35,531 nucleotides of DNA from UBA668 sp041918155 (GCA_041918155.1 JAYRWH010000019.1:1-35531); one strand, 5' to 3'; positions 10,469 through 17,951 are shown, counted from the stretch's first letter. Translations and numbers: made by a program. Notes: generated by a model not told the origin, from the sequence alone.

Positions 10469-11311
10469 CTAGCGACGGACGAGTTCGTCGTACGCGTCGG
10501 GTCGGCGGTCGCGGTAGAACGCCCACCGGTCGCGCACGGTACGGATCATCCCGAGGTCGAGGTCGCGAACGATCAACTCCGGCTTGTACGGGTCGCCGAC
10601 CTCACCGACCATCTTGCCCTCGGGGTCGACGAAGTAGCTCTGCCCGTAGAAGTCGTTGTCGCCCAGCTCCTCGACGCCGACGCGATTGATCGCACCGACG
10701 TAGTAGATGTTGGCGACGGCCGACGCCGGCTGCTCGAGGCGCCACAGGTATTCGCTGAGGCCACGACTCGTCGCCGACGGGTTGAACACGATCTCGGCGC
10801 CGTTGAGGCCCAGCGCACGCCAGCCCTCGGGGAAGTGGCGGTCGTAGCAGATGTACACGCCGACCTTGCCGACGGCGGTCTCGAACACCGGGTAGCCGCC
10901 CGTACCGGGGGTGAAATAGAACTTCTCCCAGAACCCCTTGGTCTGGGGGATGTGCTGCTTGCGGTACTTGCCCAGGTAGGTCCCGTCGGCGTCGATCACC
11001 GCGGCCGTGTTGTAGTACAGCCCGGCCTGCACGATCTCGTACATCGGCAGCACCAGCACCATGCCGGTCTCCTTGGCGAGTGCCTGGAAGCGCTTCGTGG
11101 TGGGACCGTCGGGGATCTCCTCGGTGTACTGGTAGTACTCCGGATCCTGCACCTGGCAGAAGTAGGGGCCGTAGAACAACTCCTGGAAGCACATCACCTG
11201 TGCGCCCTGCGCCTTCGCGTCGTGCATGGCCTGCTCGTGCTTGTCGAGCATCGCGGCCTTGCTGCCGGGCCAGTCAGTTTGCAGCAGAGCTGCCCGCACG
11301 ATGTTCCCCAT
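10469..11311 (-). CDS. Beta-ureidopropionase / N-carbamoyl amidohydrolase (nitrilase superfamily)
   Basis: This 280-residue carbon-nitrogen hydrolase hydrolyses N-carbamoyl-beta-alanine (or N-carbamoyl-beta-aminoisobutyrate) to the amino acid, CO2 and ammonia. The Glu-Lys-Cys triad is visible: Glu in VMCFQELFYGPYF, Lys in KYRKQHIPQT and Cys in GVYICYDRHFPEGWRALGLN. The substrate call rests on its position directly ahead of the dihydropyrimidinase gene; related enzymes hydrolyse N-carbamoylputrescine. I chose ATG 11311. A -10-like TACAGT ends 7 nt upstream of it, consistent with a leaderless start. The longer frame from 11347 would run through the operator shared with the divergent regulator. 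Confidence 0.9.
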   Translation of the reverse strand: MGNIVRAALLQTDWPGSKAAMLDKHEQAMHDAKAQGAQVMCFQELFYGPYFCQVQDPEYYQYTEEIPDGPTTKRFQALAKETGMVLVLPMYEIVQAGLYYNTAAVIDADGTYLGKYRKQHIPQTKGFWEKFYFTPGTGGYPVFETAVGKVGVYICYDRHFPEGWRALGLNGAEIVFNPSATSRGLSEYLWRLEQPASAVANIYYVGAINRVGVEELGDNDFYGQSYFVDPEGKMVGEVGDPYKPELIVRDLDLGMIRTVRDRWAFYRDRRPDAYDELVRR

Positions 11312-11318
11312 GGCGGGC

Positions 11319-11347
11319 ACTGTAACGACACACCCGATACCACACAA
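11319..11347 (-). promoter_or_regulatory. Promoter of the ureidopropionase gene, overlapping the regulator operator
   Basis: On the minus strand, TTGTGT (11347-11342) and TACAGT (11324-11319) are separated by 17 bp and resemble -35 and -10 boxes. Transcription would begin at or next to ATG 11311. The -35 overlaps the first ACAAT half-site of the MocR-type operator, so binding there would affect this promoter. Confidence 0.5.
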
Positions 11348-11370
11348 TAGTTGTATTGTTACCGAACAAT
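11344..11370. promoter_or_regulatory. Putative MocR-type operator: three half-sites, 11-bp spacing
   Basis: The half-sites are ACAAT at 11344-11348, ATTGT at 11355-11359 and ACAAT at 11366-11370. Each successive half-site is inverted, and starts are exactly 11 bp apart. They form two overlapping perfect inverted repeats: ACAATA/TATTGT with a 4-nt spacer, and ATTGTT/AACAAT with a 4-nt spacer. The site covers the -35 of the leftward promoter, a candidate -10 (TATTGT, 11354-11359) of the rightward regulator gene, and the regulator's ATG. Direct-plus-inverted arrangements are typical for MocR regulators such as PdxR. Confidence 0.6.
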
Positions 11371-12733
11371 GAACAGAGTCGCGGCGGAGATCTCCGGCGC
11401 CGGGTCCGGCGACAGAAGCGCGCGTGGGATCGCCGCGGCCGTGGGGCGGATGATCTCCGTCGGTGATCTCGCGGTCGGAACCAGGTTGCCCACCGTGCGC
11501 GAACTGTCAGTGGCGCTGGGCGTGTCACCCACCACCGTGAGCGAGGCGTGGCGCAGCCTCGCGGCCGTCGGCGCGATCGACGCGCGGGGCCGCCAGGGCA
11601 CGTTCGTACGCCGGCCCACGGGCCCCGTCACCCCCCGCCGCTATCGCCGCATCACCGAGGGCCCGGGCCGCTTCGCGCTCGACCTCAGCACGGGTACACC
11701 CGATCCGGCGTTGCTGCCCGACCTCGGCCCGGTGATCGCGCGCGTCAGCCGCCAGTCGCTCACCAGCAGCTACCTCGACGACCCCGTGCTACCGGGGCTG
11801 GAGGCGCGGGTGCGCGCCGATTGGCCGTTCGTGCCCGAGGTGGTCACCGTCGTCGATGGGGCGATGGATGCCCTCGACCGCGTCGCCTCTGCGATCGTGC
11901 GCCTCGGCGATCGGGTCGTGGTCGAGAACCCCACGTTCCCGCCACTGCTCGACTTGCTCGATCTGCTCGGCGCGGAAGTGATCGGCGTCGACACCGACGC
12001 GGAGGGCATGCGGCCAGATGGGCTGGCCGCGGCGGTCGCGGCCAGCGGCCCACGTGGTGTGAGAGCCGTGTTCCTGCAGCCGCGCGCGCACAACCCGAGC
12101 GGGGTCACCCAGACCGCCCGGCGCAGCAAGGAACTCGCCGCGGCGCTGTTACCGACGGCCGCGATCGTGGTGGAGGACGACCACTCCGGCGACATCGCCA
12201 GCGGCAATCTCGCCAGCCTTGGCACCCGCCTACCCAGCAGCACGGTGCACATCCGCAGCTACTCCAAGAGCCACGGTCCCGACCTGCGGCTCGCTGCCGT
12301 CGGCGGCGCCGGCGAGGTGGTCACCAGGGTGGCCAACCGTCGATTGCTCGGCCCCGGCTGGAGCAGCCGGTTGCTGCAGGCCGTCCTGCTGGAGATGCTC
12401 GACGACGGCCCCACGATCGACGCCGTCGCTGCCGCGCGCGTCGAGTACGCCCGCCGCCGCACGGCGATCACCACCATCCTGTCGGATGCCGGCGTCGGGT
12501 TCACCGGCACCGATGGCATCAACCTGTGGATGCGCGTCGCCGACGAGCGCTCGGCCCTGCTCACGCTCGCGGCGCAGGGCATCGGCGCCGCACCGGGTGA
12601 GCCGTTCATGGTGAGCGGCCACGACCCGGCCTTGCGCGTCACCGTCGGACTCATCGACCGCGACCTCGAGAACGTGGGTGGGCGGCTGGCCCAGGCGGCC
12701 GGTCACAGACCCGCGCACGCCGGCCAGCGATAG
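11369..12733 (+). CDS. MocR-type transcriptional regulator (GntR HTH fused to aminotransferase fold)
   Basis: The 454-residue protein has an N-terminal GntR-type winged helix at about residues 15-82 (LPTVRELSVALGVSPTTVSEAWRSL) followed by a class I aminotransferase-like domain. The PLP-binding lysine is Lys300 in IRSYSKSHGPDLRL. The Asp contacting the pyridine nitrogen is in VVEDDHSGD near 270, and HNPSGVTQT is also conserved. MocR proteins sense amino compounds through PLP. Here beta-alanine or beta-aminoisobutyrate, products of the divergent operon, are attractive effectors (inference). ATG 11369 lies within the last operator half-site, suggesting autoregulation and a leaderless or nearly leaderless transcript. 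It is not a free aminotransferase, because the DNA-binding domain is intact. Confidence 0.9.
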   Translation: MNRVAAEISGAGSGDRSARGIAAAVGRMISVGDLAVGTRLPTVRELSVALGVSPTTVSEAWRSLAAVGAIDARGRQGTFVRRPTGPVTPRRYRRITEGPGRFALDLSTGTPDPALLPDLGPVIARVSRQSLTSSYLDDPVLPGLEARVRADWPFVPEVVTVVDGAMDALDRVASAIVRLGDRVVVENPTFPPLLDLLDLLGAEVIGVDTDAEGMRPDGLAAAVAASGPRGVRAVFLQPRAHNPSGVTQTARRSKELAAALLPTAAIVVEDDHSGDIASGNLASLGTRLPSSTVHIRSYSKSHGPDLRLAAVGGAGEVVTRVANRRLLGPGWSSRLLQAVLLEMLDDGPTIDAVAAARVEYARRRTAITTILSDAGVGFTGTDGINLWMRVADERSALLTLAAQGIGAAPGEPFMVSGHDPALRVTVGLIDRDLENVGGRLAQAAGHRPAHAGQR

Positions 12734-12740
12734 GCCCGCG

Positions 12741-12764
12741 GGCGCCCGTACGGGTACGGGTGCC
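12741..12764. terminator. Hairpin between convergent genes
   Basis: GGCGCCCGTA (12741-12750) pairs with TACGGGTGCC (12755-12764), with one G-U pair and a 4-nt loop. It starts 8 bp after the regulator's stop codon. It faces the 3' end of the convergent gene at 12898, so it could end both transcripts. The rest of this 164-bp gap shows no feature. Confidence 0.45.
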
Positions 12765-12897
12765 GCAGCCGGCTTCGCGCGCGCCACGCAGGCCGACGAG
12801 CGAGCGTTCAACCGTGGCCAGCCACGTCCCTACGCCTGGATGCAGCACGTTCCTACAGCGCCACGGCCGGGCCGTCGTCGCCGCTGGGCACGCCCTC

Positions 12898-13701
12898 CTA
12901 GTTCGGGCCGGTGACGAGCAACTCGGGTGCCATCGGGCACTCAGCAGCGAGCGCAGCGGCCGCCGCGGCAGCCACACCCTTGGCGCCGACGACATCGGTG
13001 CACAACTCCAACGGCAGGACATCGACCTCCACCATCCATGGCGCATCGACGTCGGTGAGCCGTTGCACGATCGACTGGAAGCCAGGCAACGGCAGGCACC
13101 GTCCCCTGCCGACAACCGCGATCACCGGCACGCCGCTGCAGTACGCCACCGAAGCAGCAGCCCGGCTGCCGTTGGCGGCCAGTAGGTCGCCGCCGCCCGC
13201 GGCCAACGCCTCCACCACCACCACGTCGGAGACGAGCACCGCCGCGGCGAGCGCGGATGGGCCGATCAGCTCGGCCATCACCCCCGAGCGGCTGAGCCGG
13301 CGCACGAACGCAGCCGTCTGCTCGTCGGTGTCCACCGCGAGCACGCTGACGTCGCCGCGCTGCAGGATCGCCTCGCCCGCCAGGTCGGGCCAGCCGATCA
13401 TGCACACCCGCGCGTCCGGCTTCAGGTAACGAGCGAGCGTCTCGGGGGTCTTGTCAGCGTCGAGTTCGTCGGCGAGGCGGCGGGCGACGGCGTACGGCTC
13501 GGCCGCCGTCACCACGTGCGCGCACAGCCACCACAAGGGGCCCGACGTGGGATTGCGCTCGATGAGTCGACGGCAGGCGACGAGCAGGCCGGCGGGGTCG
13601 TTGCCGAGGTTGCGCAGGGCGCCGGCGGTTTCGCGCACGAGCGAACGGGGGTCGCCCCCACCTGAGCGGGCGAGGTGGCGCAGTCGCTCCATCGGGTGCA
13701 C
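12898..13701 (-). CDS. Uncharacterised protein with eIF2B-like Rossmann fold
   Basis: I do not recognise a named function. The protein is about 267 residues. The N-terminal part is alpha-helical (RLRHLARSGGGDPRSLVRETAG, LLVACRRLIERNP). A Rossmann-like C-terminal half has alternating strands such as ARVCMIGWPDLAGEAI, VSVLAVDTDEQTAAFV and VSDVVVVEALAAGGGDLLA. The LLAANGSRAAASVAYCSGVPVIAVVGRG stretch resembles the product/phosphate-binding region of eIF2B-alpha and methylthioribose-phosphate isomerase-like proteins, but the similarity is partial. GTG 13701 is chosen because TATGTT (13713-13708) lies 6 nt upstream as a leaderless -10; ATG 13692 is the alternative. It is divergent from a thioredoxin-like gene. 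Confidence 0.6.
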   Translation of the reverse strand: MHPMERLRHLARSGGGDPRSLVRETAGALRNLGNDPAGLLVACRRLIERNPTSGPLWWLCAHVVTAAEPYAVARRLADELDADKTPETLARYLKPDARVCMIGWPDLAGEAILQRGDVSVLAVDTDEQTAAFVRRLSRSGVMAELIGPSALAAAVLVSDVVVVEALAAGGGDLLAANGSRAAASVAYCSGVPVIAVVGRGRCLPLPGFQSIVQRLTDVDAPWMVEVDVLPLELCTDVVGAKGVAAAAAAALAAECPMAPELLVTGPN

Positions 13702-13707
13702 ATTGGC

Positions 13708-13754
13708 AACATACGCGACGGGATGGGCTACGGCGCGGCTCCGCGCGCTACCGT
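13708..13754. promoter_or_regulatory. Divergent leaderless promoter pair
   Basis: A minus-strand TATGTT (13713-13708) lies 6 nt ahead of GTG 13701, and a plus-strand TACCGT (13749-13754) lies 8 nt ahead of GTG 13763. Both place the transcript start at or very near the start codon. No ribosome-binding sequence is evident for either gene. Confidence 0.45.
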
Positions 13755-13762
13755 TGTCGCTC

Positions 13763-14251
13763 GTGGCCAGCAATGTTGCACTCGATGTTTCGCTCTCGAC
13801 CATCGGCGGCGAGTCCCGCCCCCTGTCCGAGTGGCTCACCACGTTCCACCTCGCGAGCGTCGTGCTGGATCCCTACACGAACGAGAGCTCGTGGCTGCTC
13901 AGCACCGCGGCCCGCGTGCTCGAGGCGTTCCGGGGCGCGAGCGTGAGGGTCAACCTGGTCGTGACGTGCACGCCCGAGGAGGCAACGCAGTACCTCGGCC
14001 CGCTCGCCGACGAGTTCATGGTGTTCTGCGACCCCGACCGGGCGTTCGTGCGCACCCTCGGCCTCGGCAGCCTGCCGGCGTTCGTGTTCGTGCGCAGCGA
14101 CGGCACGGTGGAAGCCACAGCGCAAGGCTGGAACCCGGCCGAGTGGCGGGCCGTGGCCAAGGCGATCGCCGACAACTGCGCATGGCTCGCTCCCTCCATC
14201 CCCGCGGCCGGCGACCCCTCGCCGTTCCACGGCACCCCGGCCCTGGGCTGA
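13763..14251 (+). CDS. Thioredoxin-like fold protein without CxxC
   Basis: This 162-residue protein starts at GTG 13763 (VASNVALDVSLSTIGGES). Residues 30-145 look like a thioredoxin-like fold: a strand (VRVNLVVTCTPEEATQYL), the FCDPDRAFVRTLGLGSLPAFVFV segment with a cis-Pro-like LP, and RSDGTVEATAQGWNPAEW before the last helix. The CxxC pair of active thioredoxins is absent, so a binding or structural role, or a one-Cys activity, is more likely. It ends 20 bp before hrpB and may be co-transcribed with it. The frame is open farther upstream, but that part is antisense to the divergent gene. Confidence 0.65.
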   Translation: MASNVALDVSLSTIGGESRPLSEWLTTFHLASVVLDPYTNESSWLLSTAARVLEAFRGASVRVNLVVTCTPEEATQYLGPLADEFMVFCDPDRAFVRTLGLGSLPAFVFVRSDGTVEATAQGWNPAEWRAVAKAIADNCAWLAPSIPAAGDPSPFHGTPALG

Positions 14252-14271
14252 AGCAAAGCTGACCCGGCCTG

Positions 14272-16761
14272 ATGCCGGTGCCATTCGAGCCGCCCGACCT
14301 CCCGGTCCTCGATGCGCTTCCCGCGGTTGCCGACGCGCTCGCTCGCGTGGGGCGGGCCGTGCTCGTGGCGCCACCCGGCGCGGGCAAGACGACGCTCGCA
14401 CCCCTGGTGCTGCTCGGTGCCGATTGGCTGGGGGGCCGCCGGATCGTGATGCTCGAACCGCGGCGTCTGGCCACGCGCGCCGCGGCACAGCGCATGGCCG
14501 CCCTCCTCGGTGAGCGAGTCGGCGCCACCGTCGGCTACCAGACGCGCGACGAACGCATCATCGGCAGTGTGACCCGCATCGAGGTCGTCACCGAGGGGGT
14601 GCTCACTCGTCGCCTGCAGAACGACCCGTCGCTGGACGGCGTCGGGTTGGTGATCTTCGACGAGGTGCACGAGCGCAACCTGCCCACCGACCTCGGGCTC
14701 GCGCTTGCGCTCGACGCGTGCTCGACACTGCGGCCCGACCTGCGCCTGCTGGCGATGTCGGCCACGCCCGACACGAAGGGGCTGCTCGCGGTGCTCGGGG
14801 CGGACACGCCCGTGGCCACGAGCGATGGTCGCCTGCACCCGGTGGACATAATGTACTCCCCGCCCGGCCCACGCGACCGGCCGGCGGAGGCGATGGCCGC
14901 GCTCGTACTGCGAGCCGTGCGCGCGCAGTCCGGCGACGTGCTAGCGTTCCTGCCCGGCATCGCCGAGATCCGCCGCGTGCAGGGTCTGCTGGAGGCCGCG
15001 CTGCCCGCCGACGTCGATGTCCGGCCACTGGCCGGGGCGTTGCTACCGGCCGAGCAGGATCTCGCGCTCGTCGCGTCGCCCGCCGGGCGGCGGAGAGTCG
15101 TGCTCGCCACCGACATCGCCGAGTCGTCGCTCACCGTCGCCGGGGTGCGGGTCGTCGTCGACTCCGGGCTGGTGAAGGTGCCGCGACTCGATCAGCGCAC
15201 GGGGATGAGCAGGCTCACCACGGTACCGATCAGCCGCGCCTCGGCCGACCAACGTGCCGGCCGCGCGGGACGCACCGAGCCCGGCGCCGCCTATCGCCTG
15301 TGGAGCAAGCTCGAACAGGGCACCCGCCGGCCCCACCTCGAACCCGAGATCACCCAGGTCGATCTCGCCGGGCTGGCGCTGGAACTGGCCGCGTGGGGCA
15401 CGCCGGTAGACGAGCTGCGTTGGGCCGATCCTCCCCCGCAGCGTGCGCTGCGCGCCGGCGAGGAACTGCTGCGTGGGCTGGGTGCGCTCACCGCCGACGG
15501 CCGGATCACCGACTCCGGGCGACGGATGCTGGCCCTACCACTGCACCCACGCCTGGCCCACATGGTGACAGCCGCGGATGCCGTCGATCTGTCGCTGGCA
15601 TGCGTGCTCGCGGCCCTGCTCGACGAGCGCGACGTGCTCCGCGGCCGCAGCGACGACCTGCCCGCCGACGTCGGGCTACGCGTCGACGTGGTGTGCGGCT
15701 TGAACGATGACCGGGCCGATCGGCGCGACGTAGCCCGCGTCCGCGAGCGCGCGGGCGACATCGCCCGCCGCGCCGGTGGACGGCTCGACCTCGACTCGGT
15801 GCGCTCCGACCACAGCGGCCGCGTACTGGCCCTCGCCTATCCCGATCGGCTCGCGGTGCGCCGCAGCCAGCCCGGCCGCTACCAGCTGCGGTCCGGCGCC
15901 GGGGCGTGGGTGGCACCCACTGACCCGCTGGCCGGCGAGCGCTTCGTGGTGGCGGCCGACCTCGACGGCAAGCGCGACAACGCCCGCATCCGCTTGGGCG
16001 CAACGATCGACGTCGCCCACGTTGTCGCGGCGTACGCCGCCGACATCGAGCGGCGCGAGACCTTGGTGTGGGACGCGGGCCGCGACGACCTCATCCTCCT
16101 CGCCGAGACCCGGCTCGGGGGGATGCTCTTGGAGGCCCGCACCGACCCCGTTCCCCCTGGCGCGGCCACGACGGCCGCGCTCGTCGGCCGCGTGCGCACC
16201 ACCAAACTGGCGGCGCTCCGGTGGACGGAGGCGGCGCAGGCGTTGAGGGCGCGTGTGGCATTCCTGCGGCGGGTGCTCGGCCCCGAGGAGTGGCCCGACT
16301 GGAGCGACAAGGCGTTGCTCGCGACACTCGACGAGTGGCTCGCGCCGTACCTCGGGGGTGCCACGAGCGCGGCCGAACTCGCTCGCCTCGACACCGAGAT
16401 GCTGTTGTCGTCGCAGCTCGGCTGGGATGACTCACAACGCCTCACCGAGCTGGCTCCATCCCGCTTGGAGACCCCGGCGGGACGTTTCGCCGTCATCGAC
16501 TACGGCCGCGAGATCGTGACCTCCTCCGTGCGCGTGCAAGACCTGTTCGGGCTGCGTGAGCATCCGCGCGTCGCCGGCGGGAAGGTACCGATCGCACTGG
16601 AATTGCTGTCCCCCGCCGACCGCCCGATCCAGATCACGAGCGATCTTCCCGGCTTCTGGGCCGGCACGTGGGTCGAGGTCCGCAAGGAGATGGCCGGTCG
16701 CTATCCCAAACACCAGTGGCCGACCGACCCCGCGAACGCCACCCCCAAGCGCCTCAAGTAG
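14272..16761 (+). CDS. hrpB: ATP-dependent helicase HrpB (DEAH/RHA family)
   Basis: This 829-residue DExH helicase is close to the usual HrpB length. Motif I is APPGAGKTT (33-41), motif II is DEVH (130-133), motif III is SAT (163-165), motif IV/V lies in VLATDIAESSLTV, and motif VI is QRAGRAGR (327-334). The HA2 domain follows, and a C-terminal HrpB domain ends in the typical VRKEMAGRYPKHQWPTDP. HrpB proteins are presumed nucleic-acid-unwinding enzymes of the cytoplasm; their physiological role in most bacteria is unclear. The gene lies 20 bp after the thioredoxin-like gene and is followed by an inverted-repeat-rich gap. Confidence 0.95.
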   Translation: MPVPFEPPDLPVLDALPAVADALARVGRAVLVAPPGAGKTTLAPLVLLGADWLGGRRIVMLEPRRLATRAAAQRMAALLGERVGATVGYQTRDERIIGSVTRIEVVTEGVLTRRLQNDPSLDGVGLVIFDEVHERNLPTDLGLALALDACSTLRPDLRLLAMSATPDTKGLLAVLGADTPVATSDGRLHPVDIMYSPPGPRDRPAEAMAALVLRAVRAQSGDVLAFLPGIAEIRRVQGLLEAALPADVDVRPLAGALLPAEQDLALVASPAGRRRVVLATDIAESSLTVAGVRVVVDSGLVKVPRLDQRTGMSRLTTVPISRASADQRAGRAGRTEPGAAYRLWSKLEQGTRRPHLEPEITQVDLAGLALELAAWGTPVDELRWADPPPQRALRAGEELLRGLGALTADGRITDSGRRMLALPLHPRLAHMVTAADAVDLSLACVLAALLDERDVLRGRSDDLPADVGLRVDVVCGLNDDRADRRDVARVRERAGDIARRAGGRLDLDSVRSDHSGRVLALAYPDRLAVRRSQPGRYQLRSGAGAWVAPTDPLAGERFVVAADLDGKRDNARIRLGATIDVAHVVAAYAADIERRETLVWDAGRDDLILLAETRLGGMLLEARTDPVPPGAATTAALVGRVRTTKLAALRWTEAAQALRARVAFLRRVLGPEEWPDWSDKALLATLDEWLAPYLGGATSAAELARLDTEMLLSSQLGWDDSQRLTELAPSRLETPAGRFAVIDYGREIVTSSVRVQDLFGLREHPRVAGGKVPIALELLSPADRPIQITSDLPGFWAGTWVEVRKEMAGRYPKHQWPTDPANATPKRLK

Positions 16762-16782
16762 CCCCCGTCTTGCCTGTCCCGG

Positions 16783-16830
16783 CCTTTCTGTCGCGGCCCG
16801 ACGTCCACACTCGGACATTGGGCCGCGTCA
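16783..16830. repeat. Repeat element copies a and e, forming a long hairpin
   Basis: Copy a (16783-16806, plus orientation) carries GTCGCGG and GACGTCC blocks. A degenerate inverted copy e follows at 16813-16830. Together 16789-16806 and 16813-16830 can pair at 16 of 18 positions (one G-U) around a 6-nt loop. The hairpin begins 28 bp after the hrpB stop and could also act as its terminator. Related elements recur at 16871-16894, 16906-16923 and 17880-17903. Confidence 0.7.
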
Positions 16831-16870
16831 CATCGAGACCCCGGGACTGAGCCGTCCGACGGCGCGGGAC

Positions 16871-16923
16871 CCTTTCCGTCGCGGGCTGACGTCCGAGAGG
16901 GGAAACCAGGCCGCGACACAAAG
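16871..16923. repeat. Repeat element copies b and c (second inverted pair)
   Basis: Copy b (16871-16894, plus) matches copy a at 20 of 24 positions. Copy c (16906-16923) is an inverted partial copy that can pair with b at 14 of 18 positions across a 16-nt loop. The pair lies 43 bp upstream of the GTG of the AbiEi/DUF559-type gene and so covers its likely promoter region. Confidence 0.65.
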
Positions 16924-16965
16924 AAGTTCTGCCGAATTCGCCAACTCGCTGTACCCAGGAAGGGA

Positions 16966-17868
16966 GTGCAGAGAGAAGCGGATGTCGTAGCCCTGGCCGG
17001 TCGTGCGAACGGCCTGGTGACAACGAAGGAGGCCAGATCAATCGTCGGCCGCCATGCATGGGAGCGGGCCCAGGCGGAAGGGCTGTGGATCCAGGTTGCG
17101 CCGGGCCGGTACCGACACGCCGCGACGCCATTGACCTTCGACATGAAGGTGCGCGCCGGAAGCGCCTGGCTCGGCGGACGAGGCGCGCTGTTCGGCGCCA
17201 CCGCGCTTCGGTGGCTAGGAGTCGAAGTGGATCAGCCGGCCCACGCCGAGTTTCTCGTGCCACGGTCGCGCCGGTCGATTCCGAACTGGATGACGATCCA
17301 CACGACAACACGATGGGACCGGCGCGACATCATCAACCACGACGGCGTCCGCACATGTTCGGCTACCCGGGCGATCATCGATTTGGCGACCCAGACACGA
17401 TCGGCGAGAGACCTCGAGCGGGCGATCGACAGCGCGATCCGGCTAAGGCGGACTGCCCTGAGTCGTCTGCAGATGCGGCTGCGTGGCCTGAGTGGCCACG
17501 GCCGCCATGGGTGTCGACTGCTGCGGGAGCTATTGCTCGACTCGGGCGGCGAGTCGTTTCTCGAGCGACGGTTCCTGAAGGTGGTGCGTGAGTCCGGACT
17601 CCCCCGTCCCGAATGCCAGGTCGTCTTCCGAGCCGACGGAATCACCGTCGCCCGAGTGGACTTCCGATTCCCGGGGACCAACGTCGTCGTCGAGGTGAGC
17701 GGGCGGCTTGGCCACACGTCCGACCGCGACCGACGCAGAGATGCCCGCCGCCGCAACCACCTCCAGGGAGCAGGCCAGATCGTCATCGAGTTCACTACCG
17801 CAGATGTGATCGATGATCAGCCCTACATCCTTCGTACGCTTCGCACTCACTTGCGTGTCGAGGCCTGA
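16966..17868 (+). CDS. AbiEi-antitoxin-domain / DUF559 (Vsr-like nuclease fold) protein
   Basis: The 300-residue protein has an N-terminal AbiEi-like winged-helix region (ALAGRANGLVTTKEARSIVG, then LWIQVAPGRYRHAATPLT). The middle segment reads TCSATRAIIDLATQTRSARD. The C-terminal DUF559-type domain contains SFLERRFLKVVRESGLPRPE, a PD-(D/E)XK-like core ARVDFRFPGTNVVVEVSG, and RRRDARRRNHLQGAG. Such proteins are multicopy and mostly uncharacterised in Actinobacteria. The AbiEi part relates to type IV toxin-antitoxin antitoxins, and the C-terminal fold to very-short-patch-repair-type endonucleases. The GTG start has AGGAAGG just upstream. Codon use is less GC-biased than in the neighbours, and the gene is enclosed by a family of inverted elements, so it may be acquired. 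No AbiEii-like toxin gene is adjacent. Confidence 0.78.
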   Translation: MQREADVVALAGRANGLVTTKEARSIVGRHAWERAQAEGLWIQVAPGRYRHAATPLTFDMKVRAGSAWLGGRGALFGATALRWLGVEVDQPAHAEFLVPRSRRSIPNWMTIHTTTRWDRRDIINHDGVRTCSATRAIIDLATQTRSARDLERAIDSAIRLRRTALSRLQMRLRGLSGHGRHGCRLLRELLLDSGGESFLERRFLKVVRESGLPRPECQVVFRADGITVARVDFRFPGTNVVVEVSGRLGHTSDRDRRRDARRRNHLQGAGQIVIEFTTADVIDDQPYILRTLRTHLRVEA

Positions 17869-17903
17869 TGTCCGACTATGGACGTCAAGCCGCGACGCAA
17901 AGG
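17868..17903 (-). repeat. Repeat element copy d (right flank, inverted)
   Basis: On the minus strand, 17903-17880 matches copy b at 21 of 24 positions and copy a at 20 of 24. Extending to 17868, it matches the reverse complement of 16783-16818 at 30 of 36 positions. It starts at the last base of the AbiEi/DUF559 stop codon, so the gene is bounded by an imperfect 36-bp inverted repeat. Confidence 0.75.
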
Positions 17904-17908
17904 TCACT

Positions 17909-17944
17909 GGGGATGGCAGGGGGCTGGGGATAGGGCGAGGGGGG
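17909..17944 (+). other. G-tract block (potential G-quadruplex) upstream of fumarase
   Basis: Five G-runs of 4, 5, 4, 3 and 6 bases (17909-17912, 17919-17923, 17926-17929, 17933-17935, 17939-17944) are separated by loops of 6, 2, 3 and 3 nt on the coding strand. It lies between repeat copy d and the fumarase promoter. Confidence 0.55.
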
Positions 17945-17951
17945 CGTCGTT

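Noticed and set aside
16966..17868. Complete AbiE toxin-antitoxin operon
   Set aside because: No AbiEii-type nucleotidyltransferase gene lies next to it; the neighbours are hrpB and fumarase.
16783..17903. Classical insertion sequence reading of the repeat-flanked gene
   Set aside because: No transposase or DDE/HUH motif is present, and I see no matching target-site duplication outside the arms. The REP-like or cassette reading is kept as a hypothesis only.
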